In this document: one piece after another, positions 25,761-35,599 of the stretch
Layout: every line of letters begins with the position of its first letter
Numbering within the stretch: position 1 is the first letter of the stretch
DNA from: Trichomonas vaginalis G3
Taxonomy: Eukaryota; Parabasalia; Trichomonadida; Trichomonadidae
Assembly: GCF_026262505.1 (NCBI RefSeq)
Contig: NC_067206.1
Coordinates: forward strand, 19,861,319-19,925,318
Direction of reading: 5' to 3'
DNA: 64,000 nucleotides
Program-made: the position numbers and the translations under genes
Notes under the pieces: model-generated
What the model was told of the DNA's origin: nothing
Database searches by the model: none
The model's input: the letters and a program-made list of their open reading frames with translations, nothing else

Positions 25761-27845
25761 TCAATCATCATCATCACCAGCTCCATAGAACTTGTGTTTG
25801 CGATAGATGACACATTTTGCAAGCCATTTGACACCACCAAGATATGACCACAAATCGCTGCCAACATCTCCACCTTGAAGACCTTTGATCAAACCATCAG
25901 GAACAATGTAAGTAATTTCATCGTCGAGCATGAACCAAACTCTTCCTTTGTTGACGAAGGCAACGAAATGACCTTGATGATAAGCAATAATGGAATGTAT
26001 CTTAAATACATACGTTCCATCACTGAGTTGAGTTTTGTAGTTCTTCTTGATCTCAAATTTGTCAAAGAAGACATTTGGATCAGACCAATTCCTCTGAACG
26101 TCGACCCAGAGGAATGTTGAGATTTCATTGATATGAGAATCATCTGTGCACATTTGTTTAATTCCTTGATCAATACCTGCTGCACCAAGAGGAATGTGAA
26201 GCGAAACCGAATAGAAGCTTTCATCAGGAGTCTCAGTTTGATATTGGAATGTAACGGCAATATCTGGTTTGTTTGCTGATTCCGTAACATCATGTACAAT
26301 CTTTTGAAATGTGTCATCGGCATCTTGCTGCTGGAAGTATTGCTTGCCGAGTGTTGTGATGAATTGTGAGCATGAAATTGTGTATTCCTTGTGGCGGTAG
26401 TGCAACATCTGATCATAAATTTCGGCAAGTGCTTTCACTGGCGTATATTCGACATCTCCCAAATGCTCCATTACATCTTTTCTGAAAGTATTTACGTAGA
26501 ACAAAACTTGCAAAACGGCATTGACATGGCAGGTAGCTCCCTCATTATGTAATCCTGGAATTGACATTTTTGTTTCGATGTTGTAGATTGCATTTTGTGT
26601 TCTTTTAACAAGTATCTTATCAATCTTTTCATATCCAGCTAGTGGAGATGGAATCTTCATTGGAGTTTCTGGAGTTTGGAGATAAAGATCTTTTGGAACA
26701 CATCTTGGCTTTGGCATTGGGCTTCCTGAACCATTTGGTTCTGGTGTTGCTGCAGCTTCTTTTTCATCTTTTGGAGTGCAAGGAAAATCGCAGTTATCCT
26801 TCTCACTGAGAGGTGTGGAATCGATGTGATAGTTATCTAAAGCAAACAATCCTTGAACAATAAGTGGAAGATTGCCTTTTTCACCACGATATCCTATTGC
26901 CAAGACACTCCAATTACTTTTATCGCGTGCAAAGCGGCGTTCGACAATTTGGCGATCATGTGCAATCGCATTATTGCGTTTTGTAACTTCTTCGTCATCA
27001 CCTCTTTGCATAATGACGGCTGTTGGATGGTATTTCTGAATACCGATGTAACCTCTATCTGCAAGAAGTCCTAATGCAACAGATTCAACTCCACGTTGGA
27101 CATGTAAAAAATCTGAAGCTCCTGATAAATCAAATACTTTCTTATCGTGAACTGAAGCTAAAAAACTTGTATTCATGTGAATTACCTGTCCTAAAGGATT
27201 AACAAGAACTTGAACCTTCATACCATTGCAATGGTTTTTAGCATCCCATGAACTTTTACGCTCAGCAAGATCAAGAGGAACGGTAAAAGGAATAGTAGAG
27301 CTATCAACTGCAGCAACACATGTTGGAAAGTTATCGAACTCCTTGTCACAGGGAGAATATTGTTTTGGAATGAATTCAGCAATGAAAATTGGGAACATCC
27401 TGTTTGTTGTTTTGTTAATGATTTTGCTGAGGTAACTCTGTTTCAAACTAACAATTCCTGACATTTTTTGCAATGGAAGATAAGTGCAATAGTAAGTTAA
27501 TGTTAGGAATAACGCATCTAATGGATCACAACCGTTTTTCCGACCGCGTCTGGATGAAAACTCATGCTCGCGAACAACATCAACTAAATACAAGAGTTGA
27601 TCCAAAGAAAAGTTACAAAGGTCTTTGACATTTAAGATTGGGTGTGCCTCAAGGAATTTTTGTAAGCTAAACTTTCTGACAACTTTAAATTCTTCGGCAT
27701 TAGCTGGTGCTTGATTTTCATCTTCACTTGCGGGCTCTGATTCATCAAGATAAGCTAAGTGCATTTGCATTCTCACGATTTCCTTGGATCGGGTTTTGGA
27801 CTTCTGGATATCATCCAAGAACTCGGAATCATCCTTGTACTCCAT
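25761..27845 (-). CDS. DDE transposase fused to ubiquitin-specific protease (C19)
   Basis: 694 aa from the ATG at 27845 (MEYKDDSEFLDDI), preferred to the ATG 21 bp upstream because an initiator-like TCACT lies at 27853-27857. Residues 55-150: helix-turn-helix region (FSLDQLLYLVDVVREH) as in IS5/Harbinger transposases. Residues 170-330: DDE core with D181 (CVAAVDSST), D263 (GLLADRGYIG) and E302 (RQIVERRFARDKSNW). A Pro-rich linker (350-400) follows. Residues 430-690: USP fold with the Cys box GLHNEGATCHVNAVLQ (C439) and the His box AYHQGHFVAFVNKGRVWFML (H626, then D). Both catalytic sets look complete. The enzyme would move DNA and cleave ubiquitin; the link between the two is unknown. Confidence 0.88.
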   Translation of the reverse strand: MEYKDDSEFLDDIQKSKTRSKEIVRMQMHLAYLDESEPASEDENQAPANAEEFKVVRKFSLQKFLEAHPILNVKDLCNFSLDQLLYLVDVVREHEFSSRRGRKNGCDPLDALFLTLTYYCTYLPLQKMSGIVSLKQSYLSKIINKTTNRMFPIFIAEFIPKQYSPCDKEFDNFPTCVAAVDSSTIPFTVPLDLAERKSSWDAKNHCNGMKVQVLVNPLGQVIHMNTSFLASVHDKKVFDLSGASDFLHVQRGVESVALGLLADRGYIGIQKYHPTAVIMQRGDDEEVTKRNNAIAHDRQIVERRFARDKSNWSVLAIGYRGEKGNLPLIVQGLFALDNYHIDSTPLSEKDNCDFPCTPKDEKEAAATPEPNGSGSPMPKPRCVPKDLYLQTPETPMKIPSPLAGYEKIDKILVKRTQNAIYNIETKMSIPGLHNEGATCHVNAVLQVLFYVNTFRKDVMEHLGDVEYTPVKALAEIYDQMLHYRHKEYTISCSQFITTLGKQYFQQQDADDTFQKIVHDVTESANKPDIAVTFQYQTETPDESFYSVSLHIPLGAAGIDQGIKQMCTDDSHINEISTFLWVDVQRNWSDPNVFFDKFEIKKNYKTQLSDGTYVFKIHSIIAYHQGHFVAFVNKGRVWFMLDDEITYIVPDGLIKGLQGGDVGSDLWSYLGGVKWLAKCVIYRKHKFYGAGDDDD

Positions 27846-27852
27846 TAATGAA

Positions 27853-27857
27853 AGTGA
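27853..27857 (-). promoter_or_regulatory. Initiator-like TCACT before the fusion gene
   Basis: On the minus strand TCACT fits the T. vaginalis initiator TCAYW and lies 8-12 bp before the ATG at 27845. A second match (TCATA) is a few bases further upstream. Confidence 0.5.
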
Positions 27858-27866
27858 TATGAACAT

Positions 27867-29171
27867 TTCTTCTAAGAGTTTTCATTCAATTCATGTTTTT
27901 AAGAAGTTAGTGAATTAATTTTCATATCTCAGAAATTCGAAAAATAGTTGTTTAACACAAAAATTGATCAAATGCTTCTCTAATTATCTAAATAGCTAAA
28001 ATTGTAAATTCAAGATATTTGACACAAATTCAATTTTGACGGTTTGAAACAGTGCGTTTATTCTTCCGTTTATTTCTAAAAGCATAGCATTTTTATTAAA
28101 TATGATTCTAATAATATTTTTGGATTAAACAGATATCTGTGGTCAATTCTATTGATTTTTTTTCCACTCGGAATACATTTTTAAGATATGTAATTTGATC
28201 CCACTACTATCAAATGATTAATGCATATAAAAAAAGCAATTACATTTAAAAAAACGAACTATTGAAAAATTGACAGTTGACGGTATAGTTTCAATTTTTT
28301 GAATTGATATCGACTATTTTAAAAATGAAACTCTTTTGGAGTTTTTTATGCATCAAAAGGTATTAGTACACACATATATATAAGATCTAGTAATTCGGTT
28401 AAGCATTGAAGGTAATTCAAAGGTTTAGATTTTGATATTTGTTTTGTTTGAATACTCTACATGTATATTTAGACTTCATACAAAGTTCCAAAGGTCTATA
28501 AACATAGAAAAAATTTAGGATATGGTAATAAATTTGGTTCGTAAAATTGGAAGGAAAATTTTATCTATTCATATATTTAGAACCATCATGTTAAATATAT
28601 CTATTAATGACTAATATTGCCAAAGGAGAAGGGAAAATTTTATAAAATTTTATCATATTAAGGTATAAAACTATTATTTCCTATATATTTATGAATCAAA
28701 TAGTAAGATAATCACTCTTTGTTAGACTAAATTAAATGAAAAAAGTCTAAATTGTATGATCGTCTAAACTCAGTATAACCTATACCAAAGCTTATTAATG
28801 GCTTATGCAAATATACAGCTGATGTTAGCTTAGTTTTTGACCAAAATACAAAAAAAAATTATGAGTACAATATGATCAAATTTTTATAAAAGCAGCCGAA
28901 AACAGCATTCAATTGGAATGGTATTATCAATGATAATCATTCAAGACACTTTTATCAAAAAATTTACATAAATCTTTTTCAAAACAGAGTATTTTTGCAA
29001 AAATTTCATCGAAAAGATAGCTTTGTCTAATAAAAATGATATGGTACGGAAAATCTATTGAAAATAATCTGAGGAATTTGAAATTCATTAAAAAGTCTTG
29101 AAAAAAGTGAATGCATTCATGAATGTCCCATATCCATTTTATCCTAGTTGTTTCATAATTCCATATTGCCG
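27867..29171. other. Gene-free interior of the transposon
   Basis: About 1.3 kb of AT-rich DNA between the fusion gene and the right TIR, with no open frame of note on either strand. It may hold the gene's control region or be filler. Confidence 0.6.
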
Positions 29172-29447
29172 ATTCCTATTCTAGTTTTTGGTGCTTTTCT
29201 ATGATAACCAATTTGATTTGGTTATCATAGAAAAGAGACCATTATAATGCTTAAAATTAATTATGTTTAGGGCCGGTTTATTGGGATAAGGAAGTTTATA
29301 ATACGTGAACACTTGTTTCCTCATCGAAAAGTCATAACGCATAAAGTCGATGTTTCCTTAGTACAAAAAGTGACATATGACGCTTAACTCTTTATTCCAG
29401 ATAATGACCATATTTATGGGATTAAAAAGTTTAGGAAGCTTCTCCCC
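29172..29447. repeat. Right TIR of the 4.5-kb transposon
   Basis: Reverse complement of 24924-25199 with one visible difference (CTAGAAT for CTGGAAT). Contains the same 17-bp palindrome near its inner end. Confidence 0.9.
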
Positions 29448-29450
29448 AAT

Positions 29451-29929
29451 ATTGACTTGGTGCTATTGATAAAGAATTTGGTAGAAGTTTTACACATTTC
29501 CGATAGGAAAAAGATGCCTTCAGGTACTGACTCTAGACCAGTACTTCATAATATCCTATTACTATTTTTAAATCTCTGTAATGTAGAGTTGATATAATTT
29601 TGTGATTCAATTTGAGGTAAAAAGAGGAAAGATTTCTATATTACGGGAAAATTGAAAATATAAATTGTTAATCAATTTTAAGATGATCGTTAACAGAATA
29701 TGATATATTTGCATTTTTGATGTGTCTTTGTTTCATCGCTCGTCGTCAGATATGGTTTAATGAAACTATATAGATAATATTCGTATTTATTAAGAGGAAA
29801 CCATGATTGTGTAAATTTAATTCCACATATTTAAATGATATATTGCTGAATTTCAGAGGAAGCATATTTCAATTTTCTCTGAAAGTTTTCTTGCAATAAA
29901 AAAACATTAATAGAAATAACATATTTTTT
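29451..29929. other. Intergenic, no feature seen
   Basis: AT-rich host DNA between the transposon and the 3' end of the ankyrin gene; no gene or repeat recognised. Confidence 0.5.
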
Positions 29930-32731
29930 TTATTTTTCCGAACATAAATTGACAATTTCATCCAAATTAAACAGTGTTGCGAGTTTCTTTACACTTTGAT
30001 TATCTTTATTTTTCTTTTTAAGATTTGCTTGTGCAGAGACCAAGAACTTATAGTAAATTGGCTTTGCATCTTTTCCTTTTGCGAGCATCAGTGCCAAAGC
30101 AGGAGTATTTCCTTTATCATCAACATCATTAATATTCATTCCGCTTTCCAACAGATATTTAACAACATTAATTTTCATAGAACAAACAGCACTAAACAAA
30201 CAATTTCTTCCAAGTTCGTTCTTTGTATTTAGACCAATTCCTGATTTAACTAATCTCTTAACAACATCAATATTATCATGCGAACAAGCTGCATGTAAAC
30301 AAGTATTTCCTTCCTGGTCAGTCAGATTAATGTTTCCTCCGAAAGAAACAATGTAATCGAAAACAGGAAGAGATGATTTCGTTGCATCCAAAATCATTGG
30401 TTTTCCATTCTTATCAGATGTATTCAGTTCCTTAAGATGAGAAAGGAATAAATCAATTTCACTCAAACTTGGCGAATTCATTACAATTCTATGGAAAGAA
30501 TTTCTTCCGAGAGAATCAACGATATTGCAATCACCTCCTGCATTCAAAAGAATAGAGATCATTGTCTCTCTTTCAGCAGAAGGGGATTGAGTAACTAAAC
30601 AAAGAAGTGGTGTCAATCCTTTATTATCTTTCGCATTCGGATTTGCTCCATTATTTAAGAATAAATCAACAGCATCGAAATTCAAATTATCTACTGCAAT
30701 ATGAAGCGGTGTTTTACCAATTGAATTCGAATCATTCAGAACACCTTTAATTTTAGAAAGTAAACTCAAAATCGGATAATTATCACAATCCAAAGCAGTC
30801 AAAATTGGTGGATTTCCTTTCGAATCCTTAATTGTTGGGTTACAACCTTTGCAATTAAGTAATTTCTGCATAACAGTTACATTTGTTGTTGCTGCATGAT
30901 GAAGAATTGTTAATCCTTCATTATCCTTTAATTCCAGAGAAGCCCCAATATTTATTAATCTATCCATTGTATCCAAATCCATGTTTTTAACAGCAAAAGT
31001 GAAAGTATGCATCAAAGCTTTTTCTTTGTATTTCGCTTGTTGTAATAAATATTCAACAACATCAGGATGATTATTTTGACTGGCCAAAATCATCGGCAAT
31101 GATCCATTTTCTGTTGGATTACAATTTATTTCAACCAAATATTTGACAACATCTAAATGTCCTGATTGTGCTGCTGCTGATAAAGGACTTAACAGTCTTG
31201 TTGTTGTATTTATCTGTGTTTCTGTATCATATTCTGCTCCATGTTCAACCAAGTGTTTAACAATATCTAAATAGCCATTTCGTGCTGCAATAGTTATCGG
31301 TTTGTCAGGATTTGTCACTTTTTGTACGATATCGTTTATATAAGCACCATGAGAAGTTAGTAACTTAATGATTTCTAATGATGGCATTGCGCAAGCTGCT
31401 TGCATCAATGTTTGCTCGCGATTAGCCACATTAGGATTCAAACCTGCATCTAGAAGGATTCTGAAGCACTCAGGGTTGGCTCCATACGTTGCATCTATAA
31501 GTGGAAGGAAATCTAGCTCTTTCGGATCGTAAATTATTGTATGATTTTTGACTAAGTAGCTAAGAATGTCCGAATTGCCACTACGAGCTGCCTGGCATGC
31601 ACAAGCAATATGGCGGAAGTTGCATCCACGTGATTTGGCCAACTGAAGCAAGGCCAAATTATCTAATTGTAAAATACTTAAAGCATTCGTACTCTGGTTC
31701 ATATCTATTGGTCCTTGCATGAGCTCCAACATGGCATCGACGTTGTGGTACCTGCAGGCGTACTGCATGGCCGTATTTCGTTCCGTGGTCGTAGATCTGG
31801 AAAACTCTAGAAGCCATTTGAATAGATCGGTATGACGGTACATGATTGCTTGGTTGGCCCCTTTGAACATTTTAATGTTCTTGCGGGAAATTATATGAAC
31901 AATTTCTAAATTTCCGCCTGAACATGCAAAAGGAACTAAGGATTCGGTTAGAGGAACATCACTTTCAACAAGAAACTTGAAACATTTAACGGAACCATAA
32001 AAACAAGCGTATTCTATCAAAGATGCGTCTGTCAATATGGGATCGATGACTCTGGATAGTAAGGATGAACAATCTAGCTTGGCGGAAATGTCAAAATTGC
32101 CTTCGCTTCGTTTCTCGTTGATATAATTTTGTAAATATTCTAAATCATCTTGTTGTATGTGATATTGGATGGTTTCTGGTATCCAGCCGGATTCTATGAA
32201 TTTGGTGAGCTTGTCGAAATTGTTCTTTTCGTATTCGTCCGAGTCTTTTATTTCTTTGAAAATCGCGGATTCGCCTTTCTTAATTCCGGCTTTAATATCA
32301 TTGTATCTGGAGTTGCATTTCTCTTTTACAAGATCTGCAAAGCACATAAATGTAAACAAACCGTTATCAAGAGGAAATAATGGTAATAATGAATCAATAG
32401 TAAAAGTTCCTGCATGAATACATCGTCTGAGTAATCTATAGTTGATATGATTGTTTGTTAATGGACGTAAAAAAGTCGGAATTAAATGAAGAAAATTATT
32501 TTCGTTTTTATTGTTATATAATTCAACTAAGAGTGCACAATATGCTTCATTGTTCTGAGGAAATGCTTGACTTGCGTATACTATCTCTTGTGTAATGAAT
32601 TTGACTTGATGAATTGTTTGATGATATCCGTCATTGATTAGCATGTTGTAAGTGTCGATAATCGAATTCATCGTTAGTTTCTTTAAAGATTCTTGTAAGT
32701 TAACTAATTTCTGAATTTCCGGATTATCCAT
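29930..32731 (-). CDS. Large ankyrin-repeat protein (T. vaginalis type)
   Basis: 933 aa. The N-terminal 200 residues resemble the helical region seen ahead of ankyrin arrays in this organism (DUF3447-like, with LTNNHINYRLLRRCIHAGTF). From about residue 230 onward there are some 18-20 ankyrin repeats, e.g. GKTPLHIAVDNLNFDAVDLF and GNTCLHAACSHDNIDVVKRL. Known as protein-binding scaffolds; no enzymatic domain. No signal peptide. T. vaginalis has hundreds of such genes, two relics of which lie nearby (34640, 37340). Confidence 0.9.
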   Translation of the reverse strand: MDNPEIQKLVNLQESLKKLTMNSIIDTYNMLINDGYHQTIHQVKFITQEIVYASQAFPQNNEAYCALLVELYNNKNENNFLHLIPTFLRPLTNNHINYRLLRRCIHAGTFTIDSLLPLFPLDNGLFTFMCFADLVKEKCNSRYNDIKAGIKKGESAIFKEIKDSDEYEKNNFDKLTKFIESGWIPETIQYHIQQDDLEYLQNYINEKRSEGNFDISAKLDCSSLLSRVIDPILTDASLIEYACFYGSVKCFKFLVESDVPLTESLVPFACSGGNLEIVHIISRKNIKMFKGANQAIMYRHTDLFKWLLEFSRSTTTERNTAMQYACRYHNVDAMLELMQGPIDMNQSTNALSILQLDNLALLQLAKSRGCNFRHIACACQAARSGNSDILSYLVKNHTIIYDPKELDFLPLIDATYGANPECFRILLDAGLNPNVANREQTLMQAACAMPSLEIIKLLTSHGAYINDIVQKVTNPDKPITIAARNGYLDIVKHLVEHGAEYDTETQINTTTRLLSPLSAAAQSGHLDVVKYLVEINCNPTENGSLPMILASQNNHPDVVEYLLQQAKYKEKALMHTFTFAVKNMDLDTMDRLINIGASLELKDNEGLTILHHAATTNVTVMQKLLNCKGCNPTIKDSKGNPPILTALDCDNYPILSLLSKIKGVLNDSNSIGKTPLHIAVDNLNFDAVDLFLNNGANPNAKDNKGLTPLLCLVTQSPSAERETMISILLNAGGDCNIVDSLGRNSFHRIVMNSPSLSEIDLFLSHLKELNTSDKNGKPMILDATKSSLPVFDYIVSFGGNINLTDQEGNTCLHAACSHDNIDVVKRLVKSGIGLNTKNELGRNCLFSAVCSMKINVVKYLLESGMNINDVDDKGNTPALALMLAKGKDAKPIYYKFLVSAQANLKKKNKDNQSVKKLATLFNLDEIVNLCSEK

Positions 32732-33286
32732 TTTTTTTGAAAATTTTTCACTTTTATTATGTTTTTTACAGGCGCGAATTTTTCAAAAAATGTAATAAAA
32801 AGTATAATTATCTTATTAATGATTAATTTTGATTCTAATACCGAACAGCATTTGAACCAAAAATAATCGTATTTTTTTAAAAGGAATTTGAATCGATTAG
32901 AACCTTAAGGGTAAAGAACTATATTTATCATGATCAGGCCTTACGGTAAGCCAATATTGTCTAAGGATGTCGCTTGGGGGACATTTTGGGACTCGACCAA
33001 ATAATTTTCGAACTCTTGGGGACAAATGATTTGTAAAGTGTCAAAAATTATTAAAGTATGTAATAGAAATGATTTGTAAAGTGTCGATAATCAACCCCCG
33101 GGGGGACAAAACGACTTCCTTATATTGTCGCTCCAAATATCTGAATCAGATTGAGATTCAGCGAATCTTGATCTGCTGTATTGAGAACATATCGAAAATG
33201 ATATAATAGATCATTGTGCCCAATCATATAGCTCAATTTCTCAATATCTAAAAAAAAAATTAAGTTTTTATCACAAATTTATAAAT
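32732..33286. other. Intergenic with a 19-bp direct repeat
   Basis: AAATGATTTGTAAAGTGTC occurs at 33024-33042 and again at 33067-33085, 43 bp apart. A GC-rich CCCCCGGGGGG palindrome follows at about 33095. Otherwise no gene seen. Confidence 0.6.
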
Positions 33287-34097
33287 TTATTCAAATAATG
33301 ACTTTGGCATTGTGATGCTGCATACGTATTTTCCACCTGTATGGAATGTTTCTTCAGATGGAGTCATATCAATCTGGCACTGGCCTTTACTATAGAAGTA
33401 AAAGCCGGAAATCATAATTCCTATGTCGAACGTTGATATTCCATTCGCCAGATTGTAGTAATCGAAGATCTTGAACTTATTTTCGTCTGGATTATAGGAA
33501 ATTCTCCATGATTGTTTGTTTGAAGCAGAGGGAAGCCATCTGATGCAATCTAAGAATTCCATCAACTTGCCTTCCTTGGTTTGCTTGATTGGCTCCTTTG
33601 TCTTCTCGTTGTAGAAAATTACAGGAAATTCGTATCTGCTGCGACTAATTAGATAGTTGAGCAGCAACTTTTCCAAAAGCAACTGTGCATGGAATCTTGA
33701 ATCCAGGGAATCTTGATTCAACTAAAGCTTCTTGATAAGTTCCTGCAATCCAAACAGTTCCTAAATGGTTTTGTACGATTCTAAGGACTGCAATTGATGC
33801 TTTGAATGTTGCATCAAGTGTGTATTTAATGATTTCTTCCTTGTCAGTTATTTCCAATGGGTATTTGAGCACAATCCAACCAGATTCTGCTTTAACAAAA
33901 CCGAATCTACCAATTCCTGGCTCTGTAATAGCAATTGATGCGTTTGTTCCGCAAATTGAAGGTAATTCATTGCATTCTTTAACGATATTTTCAACAATTG
34001 CACGCTCTTCTTCAGTCATACTGCCATCGAAGTTTCGTTCAGAGCGTCTCCGCTTGAAAGTTTCAACTATCTCCATTGGTGGGAGTTTCTCAGCCAT
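33287..34097 (-). pseudogene. Nitroreductase-like gene with a frameshift
   Basis: The first part (34097 to about 33650) reads MAEKLPPMEIVETFKRRRSE then an ERNFDGSMTEEE segment; the second part, in another frame to 33287, includes CIRWLPSASNKQSWRI, the FMN-binding APSASNxQPWRF-type signature of putative nitroreductases (TM-nitroreductase branch). The two parts overlap around 33645-33721, where one indel changes the frame. Intact relatives are single proteins of about 260 aa that reduce nitro compounds with FMN. A sequencing error is the alternative explanation, since the rest is well preserved. Confidence 0.7.
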
Positions 34098-34175
34098 TTT
34101 TGTCAGATTTCGTGATCACTTTGAATAGATGTAAAATTTCTTTAAAAAAAATCTTACATTGTAATGTTTTGTAAC

Positions 34176-34595
34176 TCATGAGACACTAGAGATCCATGAA
34201 GGTGGTCCTATGTTAGAACTCCTAACCATACCGATGAATCTTTTTGTAAAGTGTGTCGAAATAATTTTTTCTAATCGAGTAAATTCTGATTTGTAAGAAT
34301 TGTTTTCAGAAAAAGGAAGCTCTGTTGAAAGTAATTTTGGTATTAAGAAATCTTCTATAATAGCTAAGTTTTCAATCTTAATGGATTGATCTTTGATAAT
34401 ATTCATGCTTTTATTGCTAATTTTTGCAATCTTTAGCTTGTTTTCTTTTTTATAGTAAATTATTGAATAATCTGGTGAAGTTTCTGATAAATATCTATCA
34501 TAGTCTAGTCCCTCATGAGTTGTATCTGATATTGTTTTCAATTCTGGAAAAACAAGACTCTCTCTAATCAAACTTGAGAGATCAAAATTTTCCAT
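34176..34595 (-). CDS. 139-aa hypothetical protein
   Basis: Starts MENFDLSSLIRESLVFPELK. Mixed strand/helix character (YSIIYYKKENKLKIAKISNK), ends PPSWISSVS. No family recognised. It lies downstream of a possible promoter shared with the ankyrin relic on the other strand. Could be a real small host gene or a remnant. Confidence 0.4.
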   Translation of the reverse strand: MENFDLSSLIRESLVFPELKTISDTTHEGLDYDRYLSETSPDYSIIYYKKENKLKIAKISNKSMNIIKDQSIKIENLAIIEDFLIPKLLSTELPFSENNSYKSEFTRLEKIISTHFTKRFIGMVRSSNIGPPSWISSVS

Positions 34596-34639
34596 TAAGG
34601 GTGCACCCGCATGTACGTTTATTTGAGAGTAGGAGGATT

Positions 34640-34815
34640 ACCCTCTCAATTTTGAACGCTTCGTTAGCGCAATATCTCGATGAATATTGTATTAAAATTG
34701 AATTTGCCCATACCAATATATCTGATACAATATCCTTTAAAAAAAATCAAGGATTGACTGCTCTTCATTATGCAGTGTGAAAATATCTGTAAGAAAGAGA
34801 TGAACTTCTTATCAT
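34640..34815 (+). pseudogene. Ankyrin-gene relic
   Basis: Codes LNASLAQYLDEYCIKIEFAH and KKNQGLTALHYAV before a stop at about 34780; the downstream frame still reads ERDELLI-like, as in ankyrin repeats that follow the DUF3447-type region. Only a fragment of such a gene remains. Confidence 0.6.
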
Positions 34816-35004
34816 GGACCACTCAAAATACAGATCATCAATTGTGTTTGCATAACACTATGATTTTTCTTGTAAATGTATTTTCTTATGATGATTCTGC
34901 TTAAGTAATTCTTTGAATTATTCTCTAAGGCAATGGTCCGTATATTAAATGATGTATCTTCAATATACACACCCGTAAAAATTATCAAAGAAAAAAAAAT
35001 TAAA

Positions 35005-35334
35005 ATGAATTTTCAATCTCTTCAAGACAGGCAAGAGCTAATCGAAGAAATATTTGATGCACTTGAAGAGCTTATACTTGGGAGGCGAAATGGATCTACA
35101 GATGAAATAGAAGATTTACTTTCAAACATGAATAATAATTTCTTAACTACCGGACCAAATAATAAATTCTCAAACTTGCCAAGAACAACTAAGGAATGGA
35201 GTTCACTTTCTCCAGAAGAGAAAAATAAAATCCGCTCTCGACTTTTGGAATTATTGGAAGAAAAGAAAGCTCAGCTAACCATTGAAATCTCAAACCTAGA
35301 TAGAATTGTTCAAGAAAATGCAGTTGAACGATGA
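35005..35334 (+). CDS. 109-aa helical host protein
   Basis: Start at 35005 (MNFQSLQDRQELIEEIFDAL), preceded by an A-rich run as before other host starts; the longer frame from 34933 has no conserved look. Almost wholly helical, with coiled-coil character at both ends (LEELILGRRNGSTDEIEDLL; KKAQLTIEISNLDRIVQENA). No family recognised. Confidence 0.55.
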   Translation: MNFQSLQDRQELIEEIFDALEELILGRRNGSTDEIEDLLSNMNNNFLTTGPNNKFSNLPRTTKEWSSLSPEEKNKIRSRLLELLEEKKAQLTIEISNLDRIVQENAVER

Positions 35335-35599
35335 ATTGACGAATTACAAAAATTGCAAATAAAATAAAGGTCGTAAACCCCAATGTGTAGCTATGCATGA
35401 GAACATTCAAAGTAATGTAATACCAACTATATGTCGCCTTTTCAGCTGAGAGTATCATTTTGGCAATTTGGTTTTGAAAAGAAAAAAAAAATCCAAAAGA
35501 ATATGATAACAAATTGCAAAGAAAGCAATATGCCATTGGCTTATTCGCTTGCGAACGTGAATATTAAATAAAAAAAAATAATTTACAAAACAATAGTAT

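Larger units (their letters stand above)
24924..29447. mobile_element. 4.5-kb TIR DNA transposon carrying a transposase-deubiquitinase fusion
   Basis: Bounded by inverted repeats 24924-25199 and 29172-29447, 276 bp each with a single difference by eye, starting GGGGAGAAGCTTCC. Both outer flanks read AAT (24921-24923, 29448-29450), a 3-bp target duplication as used by PIF/Harbinger-type elements. It has one gene (25761-27845, minus strand); about 560 bp on the left and 1.3 kb on the right are AT-rich without genes. Near-perfect ends and an intact gene point to recent movement. Confidence 0.88.

Noticed and set aside
24924-29447. LTR retrotransposon
   Set aside because: The 276-bp end repeats are inverted, not direct, and the gene is a DDE transposase fusion without reverse transcriptase.
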